From NCBI RefSeq assembly GCF_019457885.1, contig NZ_JAHZST010000015.1:1-64000 (forward strand): 64,000 bases of DNA, written 5' to 3'. Position 1 is the first letter of the stretch; each line of letters opens with the position of its first letter. Below, piece after piece: positions 26,253-35,160 of this stretch. The stretch is from Shewanella nanhaiensis. GTDB taxonomy: Bacteria; Pseudomonadota; Gammaproteobacteria; Enterobacterales; Shewanellaceae. The notes below the pieces were generated by a model. That model had not been told where the DNA came from. It saw nothing but the letters and a program-made list of their open reading frames with translations, and did no database searches. The translations under genes and the position numbers were made by a program.

Positions 26253-27584
26253 TTAACTCAACTCAAACAGTGCCATAGCTTCAATGTGATGTGTTTGAGG
26301 AAACATATCGACTAAGCCTAGTTTTTTTAGCTTATAACCATGCTTTAGCAAAGGTTCACTGTCTCTGGCTAGGCTCGAGGGATCGCAAGAAACATAAACG
26401 ATTGATTTAGGTTTCATCTTCTTTAACCATTGCAAACTCTCAAACGCCCCTGCCCTTGCAGGATCGAGCAGTAACTTATCCACTTTACCTAGCCAAGGCT
26501 CTTTAGAGAGATCAGCACTTAAGTCGGTATGAAAGAAGGTCACATCAGACAAATCGCTCTGCTTAGCATTGATTCTCGCCTGCGCCACCATCTCAGGGAC
26601 ACCTTCAACACCGATCACTTCAGCGCCCGATTTGGCAAGAGGTAAACTGAAATTTCCAACACCACAGAAAAGATCTAGCACTCGCTCATCGGCTTTTACA
26701 TCCAGCCATTGAACCGCCTGCTCAACCATAGCTTTGTTTATCTCACCATTGACTTGAACAAAGTTCCCCGGTGTAAAGCTCAGTTTAATCTCATGGTTTA
26801 ATGTGTAAAAAGGTAACTCTTTTGGCCCTTTAATGACCGAAAGCTCCCCTTCATTGCCCTGAACAATCAGGTTGACCTTATGCTCCTGTGCAAAAGAGAG
26901 CAGCTTCTCTTTGTCCTTATCCGAGAGCTCTTTAGTCACTCTCACCACCACAAACTGACCATTATCCACATCAATAAGCTCTACATGCCCCAATGCTCTT
27001 TTTCCGGCCAGTTGATTTAATAACTTAGACAAAGGTGAAATTAACTCAGACAGAGATTTGGCTAACACTGTGCAAGAGGAGATATCAATCACCTCTTTAC
27101 TCGACTGAGCTCTAAAGCCTAATGTGGTTCTCTTTGTTTCTTGATGGTAAAAAGTGGCTAAACGAGCACGGCGACGATAATGCCATTGTTCGCCTATAAT
27201 AGCCGGAACCAAAGCCTCAGCTTCAGTGTGACTTAATTTTGCCATTAAACTGACTAATGCAGACTCTTTATGAAGCCGTTGCTTCTCAAGGGCAAGATGC
27301 TGAAGATCGCAGCCACCGCATTGATGATAATGGGCACATTTGGGCTCAACACGGTCGATAGAGTGAGTCTCAAGATTCAATAACTTCGCTCTGGAGTGCC
27401 GTTTTTTCTGCTCAGTCAGCTGAACCATGGCTTTTTCCCCAGGTAATACACCGGGAATAAACACAACTTTGCCATTATGTTGAGCAATGCCTGCCCCCAA
27501 ATGATCCAACCGGGTGACTTGGAGTGATACTTTTGCCGAAAGTTGCTTTGAACTGTTTGGTTTTGCTTTAAAAAACTGTGCCAT
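26253..27584 (-). CDS. rlmD: 23S rRNA (uracil(1939)-C5)-methyltransferase
   Basis: RlmD (formerly RumA) methylates U1939 of 23S rRNA using S-adenosylmethionine. The 443-residue protein has an N-terminal TRAM domain, the 4Fe-4S cysteine cluster in CAHYHQCGGCDLQH, the SAM motif VLDLFCGVGNFSLPLA and the catalytic-cysteine motif YVSCDPSSLARD. It is divergent from barA, sharing a 115-base promoter region, as in E. coli. Confidence 0.96.
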   Translation of the reverse strand: MAQFFKAKPNSSKQLSAKVSLQVTRLDHLGAGIAQHNGKVVFIPGVLPGEKAMVQLTEQKKRHSRAKLLNLETHSIDRVEPKCAHYHQCGGCDLQHLALEKQRLHKESALVSLMAKLSHTEAEALVPAIIGEQWHYRRRARLATFYHQETKRTTLGFRAQSSKEVIDISSCTVLAKSLSELISPLSKLLNQLAGKRALGHVELIDVDNGQFVVVRVTKELSDKDKEKLLSFAQEHKVNLIVQGNEGELSVIKGPKELPFYTLNHEIKLSFTPGNFVQVNGEINKAMVEQAVQWLDVKADERVLDLFCGVGNFSLPLAKSGAEVIGVEGVPEMVAQARINAKQSDLSDVTFFHTDLSADLSKEPWLGKVDKLLLDPARAGAFESLQWLKKMKPKSIVYVSCDPSSLARDSEPLLKHGYKLKKLGLVDMFPQTHHIEAMALFELS

Positions 27585-27699
27585 TTAGGCCTCTAAATCA
27601 ATAATAATACTGGCCAAGACTGCCTGACTTCTGGCAGTCTAGTGTTAACTGTGTCAAGAACCGAGTAGATCAGCGAACCTAATGAATAAAGCCGACAAC

Positions 27700-30495
27700 A
27701 TGACCAAATATAGCCTGAGATCATGGGTGCTTGTATTGGCGTTAGCTCCAACTATCCTCGTTGGGATCTTATTAGGCAGCTATTTTACCATAAATCGTTT
27801 CTATGAACTCGAAGAAACACTCATTGAGCAGGGTGGAAATATCATCGAGCCACTCGCTATTGCCGCCGAGATAGGTCTCGAGAAGCAAGATTTTGAAACA
27901 ACGAAAAAATTGATCACCGCAGCCCAACTCAATAAATCCTCTCTGGTTCAGTTTATTGCCATTTTCGACACTGAAAATCGCGTTATCGTCACCTCTCATC
28001 ACTATAAAGATCATGAGCTTATGCGCTATGATCAACCATTAAGTAGTCTAATGAGGACTGAGCTTGAACAGGTGGGTGACAGCTTGATTCTGCGTAGCCC
28101 TATCTTCTCATCAGATCATGAACTTAAACTGACAAACTTCGATGACAGAGACTCCCAGCAACTCTCAGCCGCTAAGCTGGGTTATATTGCGATACTGGTC
28201 AATAAAGAGAATTCACTTCTTGAACAACATAGAGCTGCCGTTGCGGCCTTTATAATTGTCCTAATTGGGGTGCAACTTAATTTACTCTTTACCTTTCGTC
28301 TGGTTAAAAATGTGACCCAACCTATTACGGAGATGGTAAGGGTCGTAGCAAAAATTCGTGAAGGTAAACTGGACACTCGAGTCGATGGAAATCTTATTGG
28401 TGAGCTTGATCTGCTTAAACGCGGTATTAATGCCATGGCAAGCTCGCTCTCTGAATACCATGATGAGATGCAACAAAATATCGACCAAGCAACCTCAGAT
28501 CTGAGGGAGACACTGGAACAGATCGAGATCCAAAACGTCGAGCTGGATTTAGCGAAAAAACGAGCCCTTGAGGCCAGCCGGATAAAATCTGAGTTTTTAG
28601 CCAACATGTCCCACGAGCTTAGAACGCCACTTAATGGTGTCATCGGATTCGCCAAGCAGCTACTGAAAACGCCCTTGCATACGAGTCAACAGGACTACAT
28701 CAACACCATAGAGAAGAGTGCAACTAACCTTCTTGAGATAATTAATGACATCTTAGATTTCTCTAAATTAGAGGCGGGAAAGCTGGTATTAGAGAACTTG
28801 CCTTTCGCCCTACGCGAACTGGTTGGTGACACAGTAACTATACTGTCAAACAGTGCCCGAGAGAAAGATATTGAGCTCGTTATCGACATAGATCAATCTA
28901 TCCCCGAAGCCCTGTGCGGCGATCCTATGCGAATAGGTCAGATCCTAACAAACTTAATAGGTAATGCTATCAAGTTCACCGATAGCGGTAGTGTTCACTT
29001 AAGTCTAAAACTCACAGATGGCACCAAAGATAAGGTAAACATCAGGTGTGAAATAACAGATACAGGGATTGGTATAGCCCCTCAACAGCAGGAGATACTT
29101 TTTCAAGCCTTTGGCCAAGCCGACTCCTCGATTTCACGTCGCTTTGGCGGTACTGGACTGGGTTTAATTATCACTAAGCGTCTGGTTAACCGTATGGGGG
29201 GCCAGATTGGGTGTAACTCTAAAGCCAATGAAGGTTCAACATTCTGGTTTACCCTTCCATTAGAAACCAGCCAATACCCAGTAGGTCACTTCCTCACACC
29301 TGAGAAACTACTCAACAGATCAATATTACTGGTAGAGCCAAGAGAGTTGTCCAACAAGGCACTACTCAAACAGTTTCAGCACTGGGGGATGAAAACAACC
29401 AATATTGGCTCAATGGGCCAACTTGCAGAGTGCTCGCTATCTGGTTCAAAAAAATATGACTATGCCGTCGTGAGCTGCAAGGCGCTTAACCCTGATGAGG
29501 ACTCTACTGAACAGTTAAAGTCGATTAAAGAGTTATCTCAATTTGTCCTCTACCTTGTGTGTACGAATGAGCAAGACACTCACGCCATATTTGATACCGT
29601 GGATAAAATATTACTGGCTCCAGTCAATGAAAAAGTTTTAGCTGAAACACTTATCGATCCGAAACCCGATACAAGCAGTCCCCATCAATTAGAGGAGCAT
29701 ACCCAAGTTGAGCCTATAGCCAGAGAAAACCTCAACGTATTAGCGGTCGATGATAACCCTGCAAACCTCAAGTTAATCGATACCCTGTTAAAAGAGCTAG
29801 TGAGTCAAGTCACTGTGATAGACAATGGTCAGGGAGCGGTGAATATCGCCCAGGAGCGCAGTTTCGATCTCATCTTCATGGATATTCAGATGCCAGGCAC
29901 AGATGGAATTAGCGCCACTAAACAGATTAGGCAGCACTCGCTTAACCGTAACACACCGATTATTGCAGTAACCGCGCATGCGATTGCAGAAGAGCGAGAG
30001 ATGATCCAACAAAGCGGCATGGATGGTTATCTGCCTAAACCTATCGATGAAGCGGCGTTAAAGAGCGTGATCAATCGCTGGAAGACGCGCCCTAAGTTTA
30101 CTCATTTCGATCCATTTACCCTTAACTGGGAACTGTGCCTCACACAAGCCAATCAGAAGCCAGATCTGGCACTGGATATGCTCAAGATGTTAGTGGCATC
30201 GCTGCCTGAAACCACAGATCAAATAAAACAGGCATTGGAGGAGTTTAATCAAGAATCTATGCTCGCTTCAGTGCATAAACTCCATGGCGCATGCTGTTAT
30301 TGTGGCGTACCTACCACACAAAAGCTTTGTCAGGAGATAGAATCAAGTTTGAAACGCGGCTCGGCCGTTGCCGATGTCGAACCAGAAATACTAGAGTTAC
30401 TTGACGAGCTAACTAAGGTAGAATCAGCCGCAAATCAAGTGATATCACAGTTATCAACGGATGTAATAGATGACAACCAAACTAGGCTTCTTTAA
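27700..30495 (+). CDS. barA: Hybrid sensor histidine kinase BarA
   Basis: BarA is the membrane kinase of the BarA/UvrY system, which in this group drives Csr small-RNA transcription and so opposes CsrA. I chose the ATG at 27700 because family members begin MTxYSLR; an ATG 18 bases upstream is possible, and neither has a strong ribosome site. Order: TM segment (about residues 10-30), periplasmic sensor, second TM (about 180-200), HAMP, HisKA with His305 in MSHELRTPLNG, HATPase, a receiver domain with Asp728 in MDIQMPGTDG, and a C-terminal Hpt domain with His862 in HKLHGACCYCG. About 931 residues, close to E. coli BarA. It overlaps the next gene by 26 bases. Confidence 0.96.
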   Translation: MTKYSLRSWVLVLALAPTILVGILLGSYFTINRFYELEETLIEQGGNIIEPLAIAAEIGLEKQDFETTKKLITAAQLNKSSLVQFIAIFDTENRVIVTSHHYKDHELMRYDQPLSSLMRTELEQVGDSLILRSPIFSSDHELKLTNFDDRDSQQLSAAKLGYIAILVNKENSLLEQHRAAVAAFIIVLIGVQLNLLFTFRLVKNVTQPITEMVRVVAKIREGKLDTRVDGNLIGELDLLKRGINAMASSLSEYHDEMQQNIDQATSDLRETLEQIEIQNVELDLAKKRALEASRIKSEFLANMSHELRTPLNGVIGFAKQLLKTPLHTSQQDYINTIEKSATNLLEIINDILDFSKLEAGKLVLENLPFALRELVGDTVTILSNSAREKDIELVIDIDQSIPEALCGDPMRIGQILTNLIGNAIKFTDSGSVHLSLKLTDGTKDKVNIRCEITDTGIGIAPQQQEILFQAFGQADSSISRRFGGTGLGLIITKRLVNRMGGQIGCNSKANEGSTFWFTLPLETSQYPVGHFLTPEKLLNRSILLVEPRELSNKALLKQFQHWGMKTTNIGSMGQLAECSLSGSKKYDYAVVSCKALNPDEDSTEQLKSIKELSQFVLYLVCTNEQDTHAIFDTVDKILLAPVNEKVLAETLIDPKPDTSSPHQLEEHTQVEPIARENLNVLAVDDNPANLKLIDTLLKELVSQVTVIDNGQGAVNIAQERSFDLIFMDIQMPGTDGISATKQIRQHSLNRNTPIIAVTAHAIAEEREMIQQSGMDGYLPKPIDEAALKSVINRWKTRPKFTHFDPFTLNWELCLTQANQKPDLALDMLKMLVASLPETTDQIKQALEEFNQESMLASVHKLHGACCYCGVPTTQKLCQEIESSLKRGSAVADVEPEILELLDELTKVESAANQVISQLSTDVIDDNQTRLL

Positions 30496-31075
30496 GCGTG
30501 TAAAAGCATTAGATTTCCAACAGAAAAAAGTATTTGCAATAGCCCTATGTCAGCGCATGTTGCCCAACTACCAACTTTTCTCTGAGGTCTGCGAATTTGG
30601 TGATCCTCAGGTATTAGACACAGTGCTAAATCTGTTGTGGCAATCCAGTTATGATTCAAAATTAAAACTCAATATCGATATCTACTTAGAAAGGTTGGAG
30701 CTAAACACCCCTGACCCGGCTAATTTTGATGTATATGGTGTCTACCCTGCGATGGATGCAACCACCGCATTAATCGCCCTTTTAAGTGCACTTCAAAGCA
30801 AAATTGAGGAAGATATTGTCAACATCAGTAAACTGTCATCGAGTACAGTGGCAAACTATATTGAAGCCATCTCAGATGTTGAGCTCGACGAAGAAGCGTT
30901 CGACGATTTTATCTTCAATCATGAAGTGATGCTCGACGAGAAGGCGCTGCAAGAGAACCTGCTAACCCTTATTGAAGACAACCCTAAACTCAATGCTGAG
31001 TTTATAAAATCCCTGCGCAAAGAGATTGTCGATGCAGGCGTATCTAACATAGGTGTAGGAATGCAGGAAGGCTAA
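30470..31075 (+). CDS. DUF416 (YjaG-like) protein
   Basis: The 201-residue protein matches the DUF416 family of E. coli YjaG, an uncharacterised cytoplasmic protein. The opening (LGFFKRVKALDFQQKKVFAIALCQRMLPNYQLF in part) and the YGVYPAMDATTALIALL block near residue 90 are typical. The C-terminal part is acidic. It overlaps the end of barA by 26 bases and must be translationally coupled. There is no signal peptide or membrane segment. Function is not known. Confidence 0.88.
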   Translation: MTTKLGFFKRVKALDFQQKKVFAIALCQRMLPNYQLFSEVCEFGDPQVLDTVLNLLWQSSYDSKLKLNIDIYLERLELNTPDPANFDVYGVYPAMDATTALIALLSALQSKIEEDIVNISKLSSSTVANYIEAISDVELDEEAFDDFIFNHEVMLDEKALQENLLTLIEDNPKLNAEFIKSLRKEIVDAGVSNIGVGMQEG

Positions 31076-31090
31076 CCTTTCTGTTTAATT

Positions 31091-31327
31091 ATGCGTAAGT
31101 TAATTTATCAAGGTTTTATTTTAACGAACAACAGGGGATTAACTGATAGCTGGTCACTATCAATTGGTGGACAAACTCGAACAGGTTCACTGTTTGAGCT
31201 AAGAAGGCAGATCAATTTCTATTGTGAATTGGGTGTGTTACCGCCTAACAGAAATACGATTCAGACTAAGGTTAATGCTACGCCGCTAAAGCAGCGCACC
31301 TCATCTCGTCGTAATACAACGAAATAA
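31091..31327 (+). CDS. Small DUF3319-like protein
   Basis: A 78-residue basic protein beginning MRKLIYQGFILTNNRG, with the motif SIGGQTRTGSLFELRRQINF. Short proteins of this form in Vibrio and Shewanella are grouped as DUF3319. It starts 15 bases after the DUF416 gene and is followed by a terminator, so it closes the barA operon. No function is known. Confidence 0.75.
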   Translation: MRKLIYQGFILTNNRGLTDSWSLSIGGQTRTGSLFELRRQINFYCELGVLPPNRNTIQTKVNATPLKQRTSSRRNTTK

Positions 31328-31331
31328 CTCT

Positions 31332-31363
31332 AGGCTGAGCCAACTCCTGCTCAGCCTAATTTC
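31332..31363 (+). terminator. Terminator of barA-DUF416-DUF3319
   Basis: AGGCTGAGC (31332-31340) and GCTCAGCCT (31349-31357) form a perfect 9-bp stem, followed by AATTTCTT. The T-run is weak but the place is right. Confidence 0.7.
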
Positions 31364-31409
31364 TTATGGCCATTGATATAAATAATAAGTAGGTCATAGT
31401 TCCTGCTCC

Positions 31410-31433
31410 CTCAGTTATGGTATTTTAACTGAG
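31410..31433. promoter_or_regulatory. Inverted repeat upstream of the AEC transporter
   Basis: CTCAGTT and AACTGAG, 10 bases apart, lie 28 bases before the start codon of the transporter gene. It may be an operator or a leader hairpin; no regulator is suggested by context. Confidence 0.3.
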
Positions 31434-31460
31434 TATCACGCCAATCTGGAATTGCTTTTA

Positions 31461-32438
31461 ATGTCACCAATCTTAACTCCCCTGTTCGCAGTACTCGCCA
31501 TGATGTTATTAGGCTCCTTGGTACAAAAACTCAAGATCCTACCAATTGACACGGATCTGGTGCTAAACCAGTACGTCTACTACGTGGCATTTCCGGCCAT
31601 CATGTTGATCGCACTGGCAGAGACCCCAATCCACGAGATACTACAGTGGGGCTTTATCGCTGGATACAGCTTAGCAATGCTACTAACCTATCTATTGGTG
31701 GTTTTGGTTTCACACATCACCAATAAGGGACGAGCAGATCTGGCGGCTCTTAGGGCATTAAATACCACATTCGGTAATACAGCATTTATCGGGATCCCTC
31801 TCCTATCTATGCTTTTTCCTGAGCAACAAAGCGCGCTTACCGCAGCAGCCATTGCCAGTTTGCTCTCCGTTATCGTTTTTGCTTTGGTGCTAGTCTCAAT
31901 TGAGCTTTACCAGGAAAAAGGCGACAAAAAGAGAGAGAAAAAACAGTCACCCTTGCTGATTATCTCGCTCTCCTTAGTACAGAATCCAGTAGTCATTGGC
32001 AGTGCTATTGGTGTATTTCTATCCGCCATAGAGCTTAAACTGTTCGAGCCTCTCTCCATCATGCTAAGAGATATAGGTATGACATCCAGTCCCTGCGCGC
32101 TCTTTGCTATCGGTATGGTGCTTGTAAAAGCGAGCGGCAACCATGAAATCAGCCACCAGAAGCCAAAATGGCTCGACTTAATTGCCGAGTTGAGCTGGAT
32201 AAACCTAGCGAAATTGTTCATTCAGCCTGCGCTGGCCTATATTTTATTATCAGCGTTTGGAATTGAGGGTGACTACTTCGTTATGGGAGTCCTGCTAGCA
32301 GCCCTTCCGACCGCAGCTAGCGTCTACCTACTTGCCGAACGATATCAAATTAAGGTGATGGTGAGTGCCCAAGCCATTATGTTAGGAACACTGTTAAGCA
32401 TTATAACCTTGCCCTTAATACAAAGTTTTTTGCATTAG
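31461..32438 (+). CDS. AEC-family (auxin efflux carrier-type) transporter
   Basis: A 325-residue inner-membrane protein with about ten hydrophobic segments. The pattern fits the AEC family: a helix pair at the start (MSPILTPLFAVLAMMLLGSL), the FGNTAFIGIPLLSMLFP motif near residue 105 and the FAIGMVLVK motif near residue 215. Bacterial members carry malate, malonate or similar organic acids, but the substrate here cannot be told. I chose the ATG at 31461; a TTG nine bases upstream also reads in. Neighbouring genes give no hint of substrate. Confidence 0.85.
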   Translation: MSPILTPLFAVLAMMLLGSLVQKLKILPIDTDLVLNQYVYYVAFPAIMLIALAETPIHEILQWGFIAGYSLAMLLTYLLVVLVSHITNKGRADLAALRALNTTFGNTAFIGIPLLSMLFPEQQSALTAAAIASLLSVIVFALVLVSIELYQEKGDKKREKKQSPLLIISLSLVQNPVVIGSAIGVFLSAIELKLFEPLSIMLRDIGMTSSPCALFAIGMVLVKASGNHEISHQKPKWLDLIAELSWINLAKLFIQPALAYILLSAFGIEGDYFVMGVLLAALPTAASVYLLAERYQIKVMVSAQAIMLGTLLSIITLPLIQSFLH

Positions 32439-32518
32439 AACTCGCTGAACAATTACTTGATAATCAAAGTGTTTAAAGCGTATGCTCCGTTAGTATAAGG
32501 TTAATTTTCACACAAGGC

Positions 32519-32546
32519 TTTACTGTATATAAAATCAGTATATACT
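32519..32546 (+). promoter_or_regulatory. recN promoter
   Basis: TTTACT (32519-32524) and TATACT (32541-32546) are 16 bp apart and enclose the first LexA box. Confidence 0.65.
32523..32538. promoter_or_regulatory. LexA box 1 of recN
   Basis: CTGTATATAAAATCAG fits CTG-N10-CAG. It resembles the first LexA box of E. coli recN and lies between -35 and -10. Confidence 0.88.
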
Positions 32547-32560
32547 GTTCATAAACACAG
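32545..32560. promoter_or_regulatory. LexA box 2 of recN
   Basis: CTGTTCATAAACACAG fits CTG-N10-CAG and starts 22 bp after box 1, two DNA turns away. E. coli recN also carries tandem boxes, which gives tight repression. Confidence 0.82.
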
Positions 32561-32584
32561 TGCCCAAAGTGAAGGGGTCTCATC

Positions 32585-34246
32585 ATGCTTTGCCAACTCA
32601 GCATTAATAATTTTGCCATTGTTCGATTTCTCGAATTGGATTTTAAACCTGGAATGACCAGCATTACAGGTGAAACAGGTGCAGGTAAATCTATTGCAAT
32701 TGACGCCTTGGGGCTCTGTCTTGGCAATCGTGCCGATGCCAGTACTGTTCGCCCCGGTGCATCGAAAGCTGAAGTCAGTGCAAGGTTTTCATTAGGTGAT
32801 GTCCCCTTAGCAAAGCGTTGGCTTGAAGATAATGATCTCGAGTTAGATCAAGAGTGTATTTTAAGGCGAACCATCAACAGTGATGGGCGCTCAAGGGCTT
32901 ACATAAACGGTAACCCTGTCCCGCTTATTCAACTTAAAAGCTTAGGACAGCTATTAATTGGCATCCATGGTCAGCATGCTCATCACGCTATGCTGAAGAG
33001 TGAGCACCAGCTAACTCTATTAGACAGTTATGCTAATCACAGATTACTACTCGAAGCCGTCTCTTCTGGCTACCAACGCTGCAGATTAATTGAGAAAGAG
33101 CTTAAGGCACTACAGCAAACTCAGCATGAACGTATCGCACGTAAGCAGTTACTCCAATATCAAGTTGAGGAGCTCAATGAGTTTGCCCTCAATGAGGGTG
33201 AATTTGAGGAGATTGAAGCTGAGCACAAGAAACTTGCCAATGGTACGGCCCTTATTCAGGCCTGTAAAAGTGAACTCTACATACTGCAAGAGAATGAACA
33301 GGGCAGCGTTGAATCACTGATAAATGCTGGTATCACTCAAGCTCAAGAGCTCGAAAGCTACGATCCTGCTCTTAAAAACATAGTCAGTATGCTTAATGAT
33401 GCACTTATCCAAATTCAGGAAAGCAGCAGTGAAATAGAACGTTATTTAGATAAATTAGAGCTAGATCCTGAGTATTTTGAGCAGCTTGAACAGAGACTCT
33501 CTAAATTGATGCAGCTTTCGCGTAAACATCAGGTACTTCCTTGTGCCCTCTATGAGCATCACCAGGAGTTATTAGCAGAGCTTAACTCACTAGATTCAGA
33601 TGAGGACGCACTCACTCAGTTGGAGGAGCAAGTCAATGCCAGCAGAGAGAGCTACCTTGCGCACGCTAAAAAGCTTAGCCAAAGCCGAAGTCGATACGCC
33701 AAAGAGTTAGATAAAAAGGTCACTCAATCGATTCATGAACTCAGTATGCCAAAGGGCAAGTTCTGTATCGCTGTCACCTTCAATGAGGAGCAGATATCAC
33801 CTAATGGTTGCGACAGCATAGAGTTTCAGGTCTCAACAAACCCAGGCCAACCGATGCAAGCCATCTCTAAGGTTGCATCTGGTGGTGAGCTCTCACGTAT
33901 CGGACTTGGCATTCAGGTTATTACGGCGAAAAAAGTATCAACACCGACACTGATTTTTGACGAAGTTGATGTGGGGATTTCAGGTCCAACCGCCGCAGTT
34001 GTAGGCCGTATGCTTCGCTCCCTTGGAGACTCGACTCAAGTATTTTGTGTGACTCACCTACCCCAGGTTGCGGGTAACGGTCACCAACATATGTTCGTTA
34101 ACAAGCACAGTAAAGCGGGTAAAACGGAAACCTCTATGGTCTCTTTAGATAAGCTCCAGCGTATCGAAGAGTTAGCAAGATTACTTGGCGGCGATGTGAT
34201 CACCAGCAATACCCTAGCCAACGCCAAAGAGTTACTTCAGGGCTAA
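32585..34246 (+). CDS. recN: DNA repair protein RecN
   Basis: RecN is an SMC-like ATPase that helps repair double-strand breaks. The 553-residue protein has Walker A in SITGETGAGKSIAIDALGL at about residue 27, two coiled-coil arms in the middle, the ABC signature KVASGGELSRIGL near residue 430 and Walker B in TLIFDEVDVGISG. Tandem LexA boxes upstream show strong SOS control. Length and order are standard. Confidence 0.97.
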   Translation: MLCQLSINNFAIVRFLELDFKPGMTSITGETGAGKSIAIDALGLCLGNRADASTVRPGASKAEVSARFSLGDVPLAKRWLEDNDLELDQECILRRTINSDGRSRAYINGNPVPLIQLKSLGQLLIGIHGQHAHHAMLKSEHQLTLLDSYANHRLLLEAVSSGYQRCRLIEKELKALQQTQHERIARKQLLQYQVEELNEFALNEGEFEEIEAEHKKLANGTALIQACKSELYILQENEQGSVESLINAGITQAQELESYDPALKNIVSMLNDALIQIQESSSEIERYLDKLELDPEYFEQLEQRLSKLMQLSRKHQVLPCALYEHHQELLAELNSLDSDEDALTQLEEQVNASRESYLAHAKKLSQSRSRYAKELDKKVTQSIHELSMPKGKFCIAVTFNEEQISPNGCDSIEFQVSTNPGQPMQAISKVASGGELSRIGLGIQVITAKKVSTPTLIFDEVDVGISGPTAAVVGRMLRSLGDSTQVFCVTHLPQVAGNGHQHMFVNKHSKAGKTETSMVSLDKLQRIEELARLLGGDVITSNTLANAKELLQG

Positions 34247-34426
34247 CCTCAATATTATACCGTTCGGTATTAATCACATCTTAGTGGGCATCATCGATGC
34301 CTGCTTTTATCTGCTATTCAACTAACTTTTCCTTTATGCCCCAACCTTAAGTAAATATTCGAAATAGAGTGATCTATGCTCTATATTTTAGCCATATGCT
34401 AATACAACAGTAAAAAGGCAAAGGAT

Positions 34427-35146
34427 ATGAATTATTTACTGAAAAGCCTACTCGCGCTTCTATTATTCGGTCTATTTCCCAGCCAAAGCCATGGAGAGGT
34501 CAGCTATTTCGGCTATATCGCAGCCACCACAGATCATAGAGCCTATGGTGTATCACTGACACAAAGCGATCCTGCCATGCAGTTACATGCAGGACTAGCG
34601 ACGGAAAATGGTTTCTATGTCGGCACCTTTATCTCAACATTTAATTTTATCGATGACGCTAGCCCCTATGAAGCGGGAGAGAACCTTGAAACAGATCTCT
34701 ACGCTGGCTACCGCTTTGGGTTAAACGAGGAGCTTGTCCTATCTGTTACCCTCTATCAATATCTTATTCAGGGTACTGACAGAGGGATAAGTCTAGACTT
34801 TACCGAGCTCATGATTGACCTACACAGCCCCTATGGTCAATTCTCCTTTAGCCATACGCTAAACGATATATTAGGAGATCTAAGCCAAGACAGCGCTTAT
34901 CGAGTTGAATATAACAAGTCCCTTGCTTTATGGGACACAGCTCTCTCTCTGGACATTCAACTGGGCCATTGGAATACAAAAGATGCCTTAGGTGAAGCCT
35001 ATCTCTATTATAACCTCGGCATCAGTGCCCCAATCGGACCAGTCATGGCATGTATTGCCTACAATGGCACCGATAGCTCGGGAGAGACTCTGTTTGGCGA
35101 TATCGCAGAAGGAACCTATTACGCCAAATTAACCTGGGCATTCTAA
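34427..35146 (+). CDS. TorF-type putative outer-membrane beta-barrel
   Basis: A 239-residue exported protein with a signal peptide ending near residue 23 (SQSHG). The rest alternates short hydrophobic strands and turns, and ends in YYAKLTWAF, with the C-terminal Phe typical of outer-membrane barrels. The GEVSYFGYIAATTDHRAYGV start of the mature part fits the TIGR02001/TorF group of putative porins. Good ribosome site AAAGG lies before the ATG. It stands alone after recN. Function is not known. Confidence 0.78.
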   Translation: MNYLLKSLLALLLFGLFPSQSHGEVSYFGYIAATTDHRAYGVSLTQSDPAMQLHAGLATENGFYVGTFISTFNFIDDASPYEAGENLETDLYAGYRFGLNEELVLSVTLYQYLIQGTDRGISLDFTELMIDLHSPYGQFSFSHTLNDILGDLSQDSAYRVEYNKSLALWDTALSLDIQLGHWNTKDALGEAYLYYNLGISAPIGPVMACIAYNGTDSSGETLFGDIAEGTYYAKLTWAF

Positions 35147-35160
35147 TCACTGTATAGATT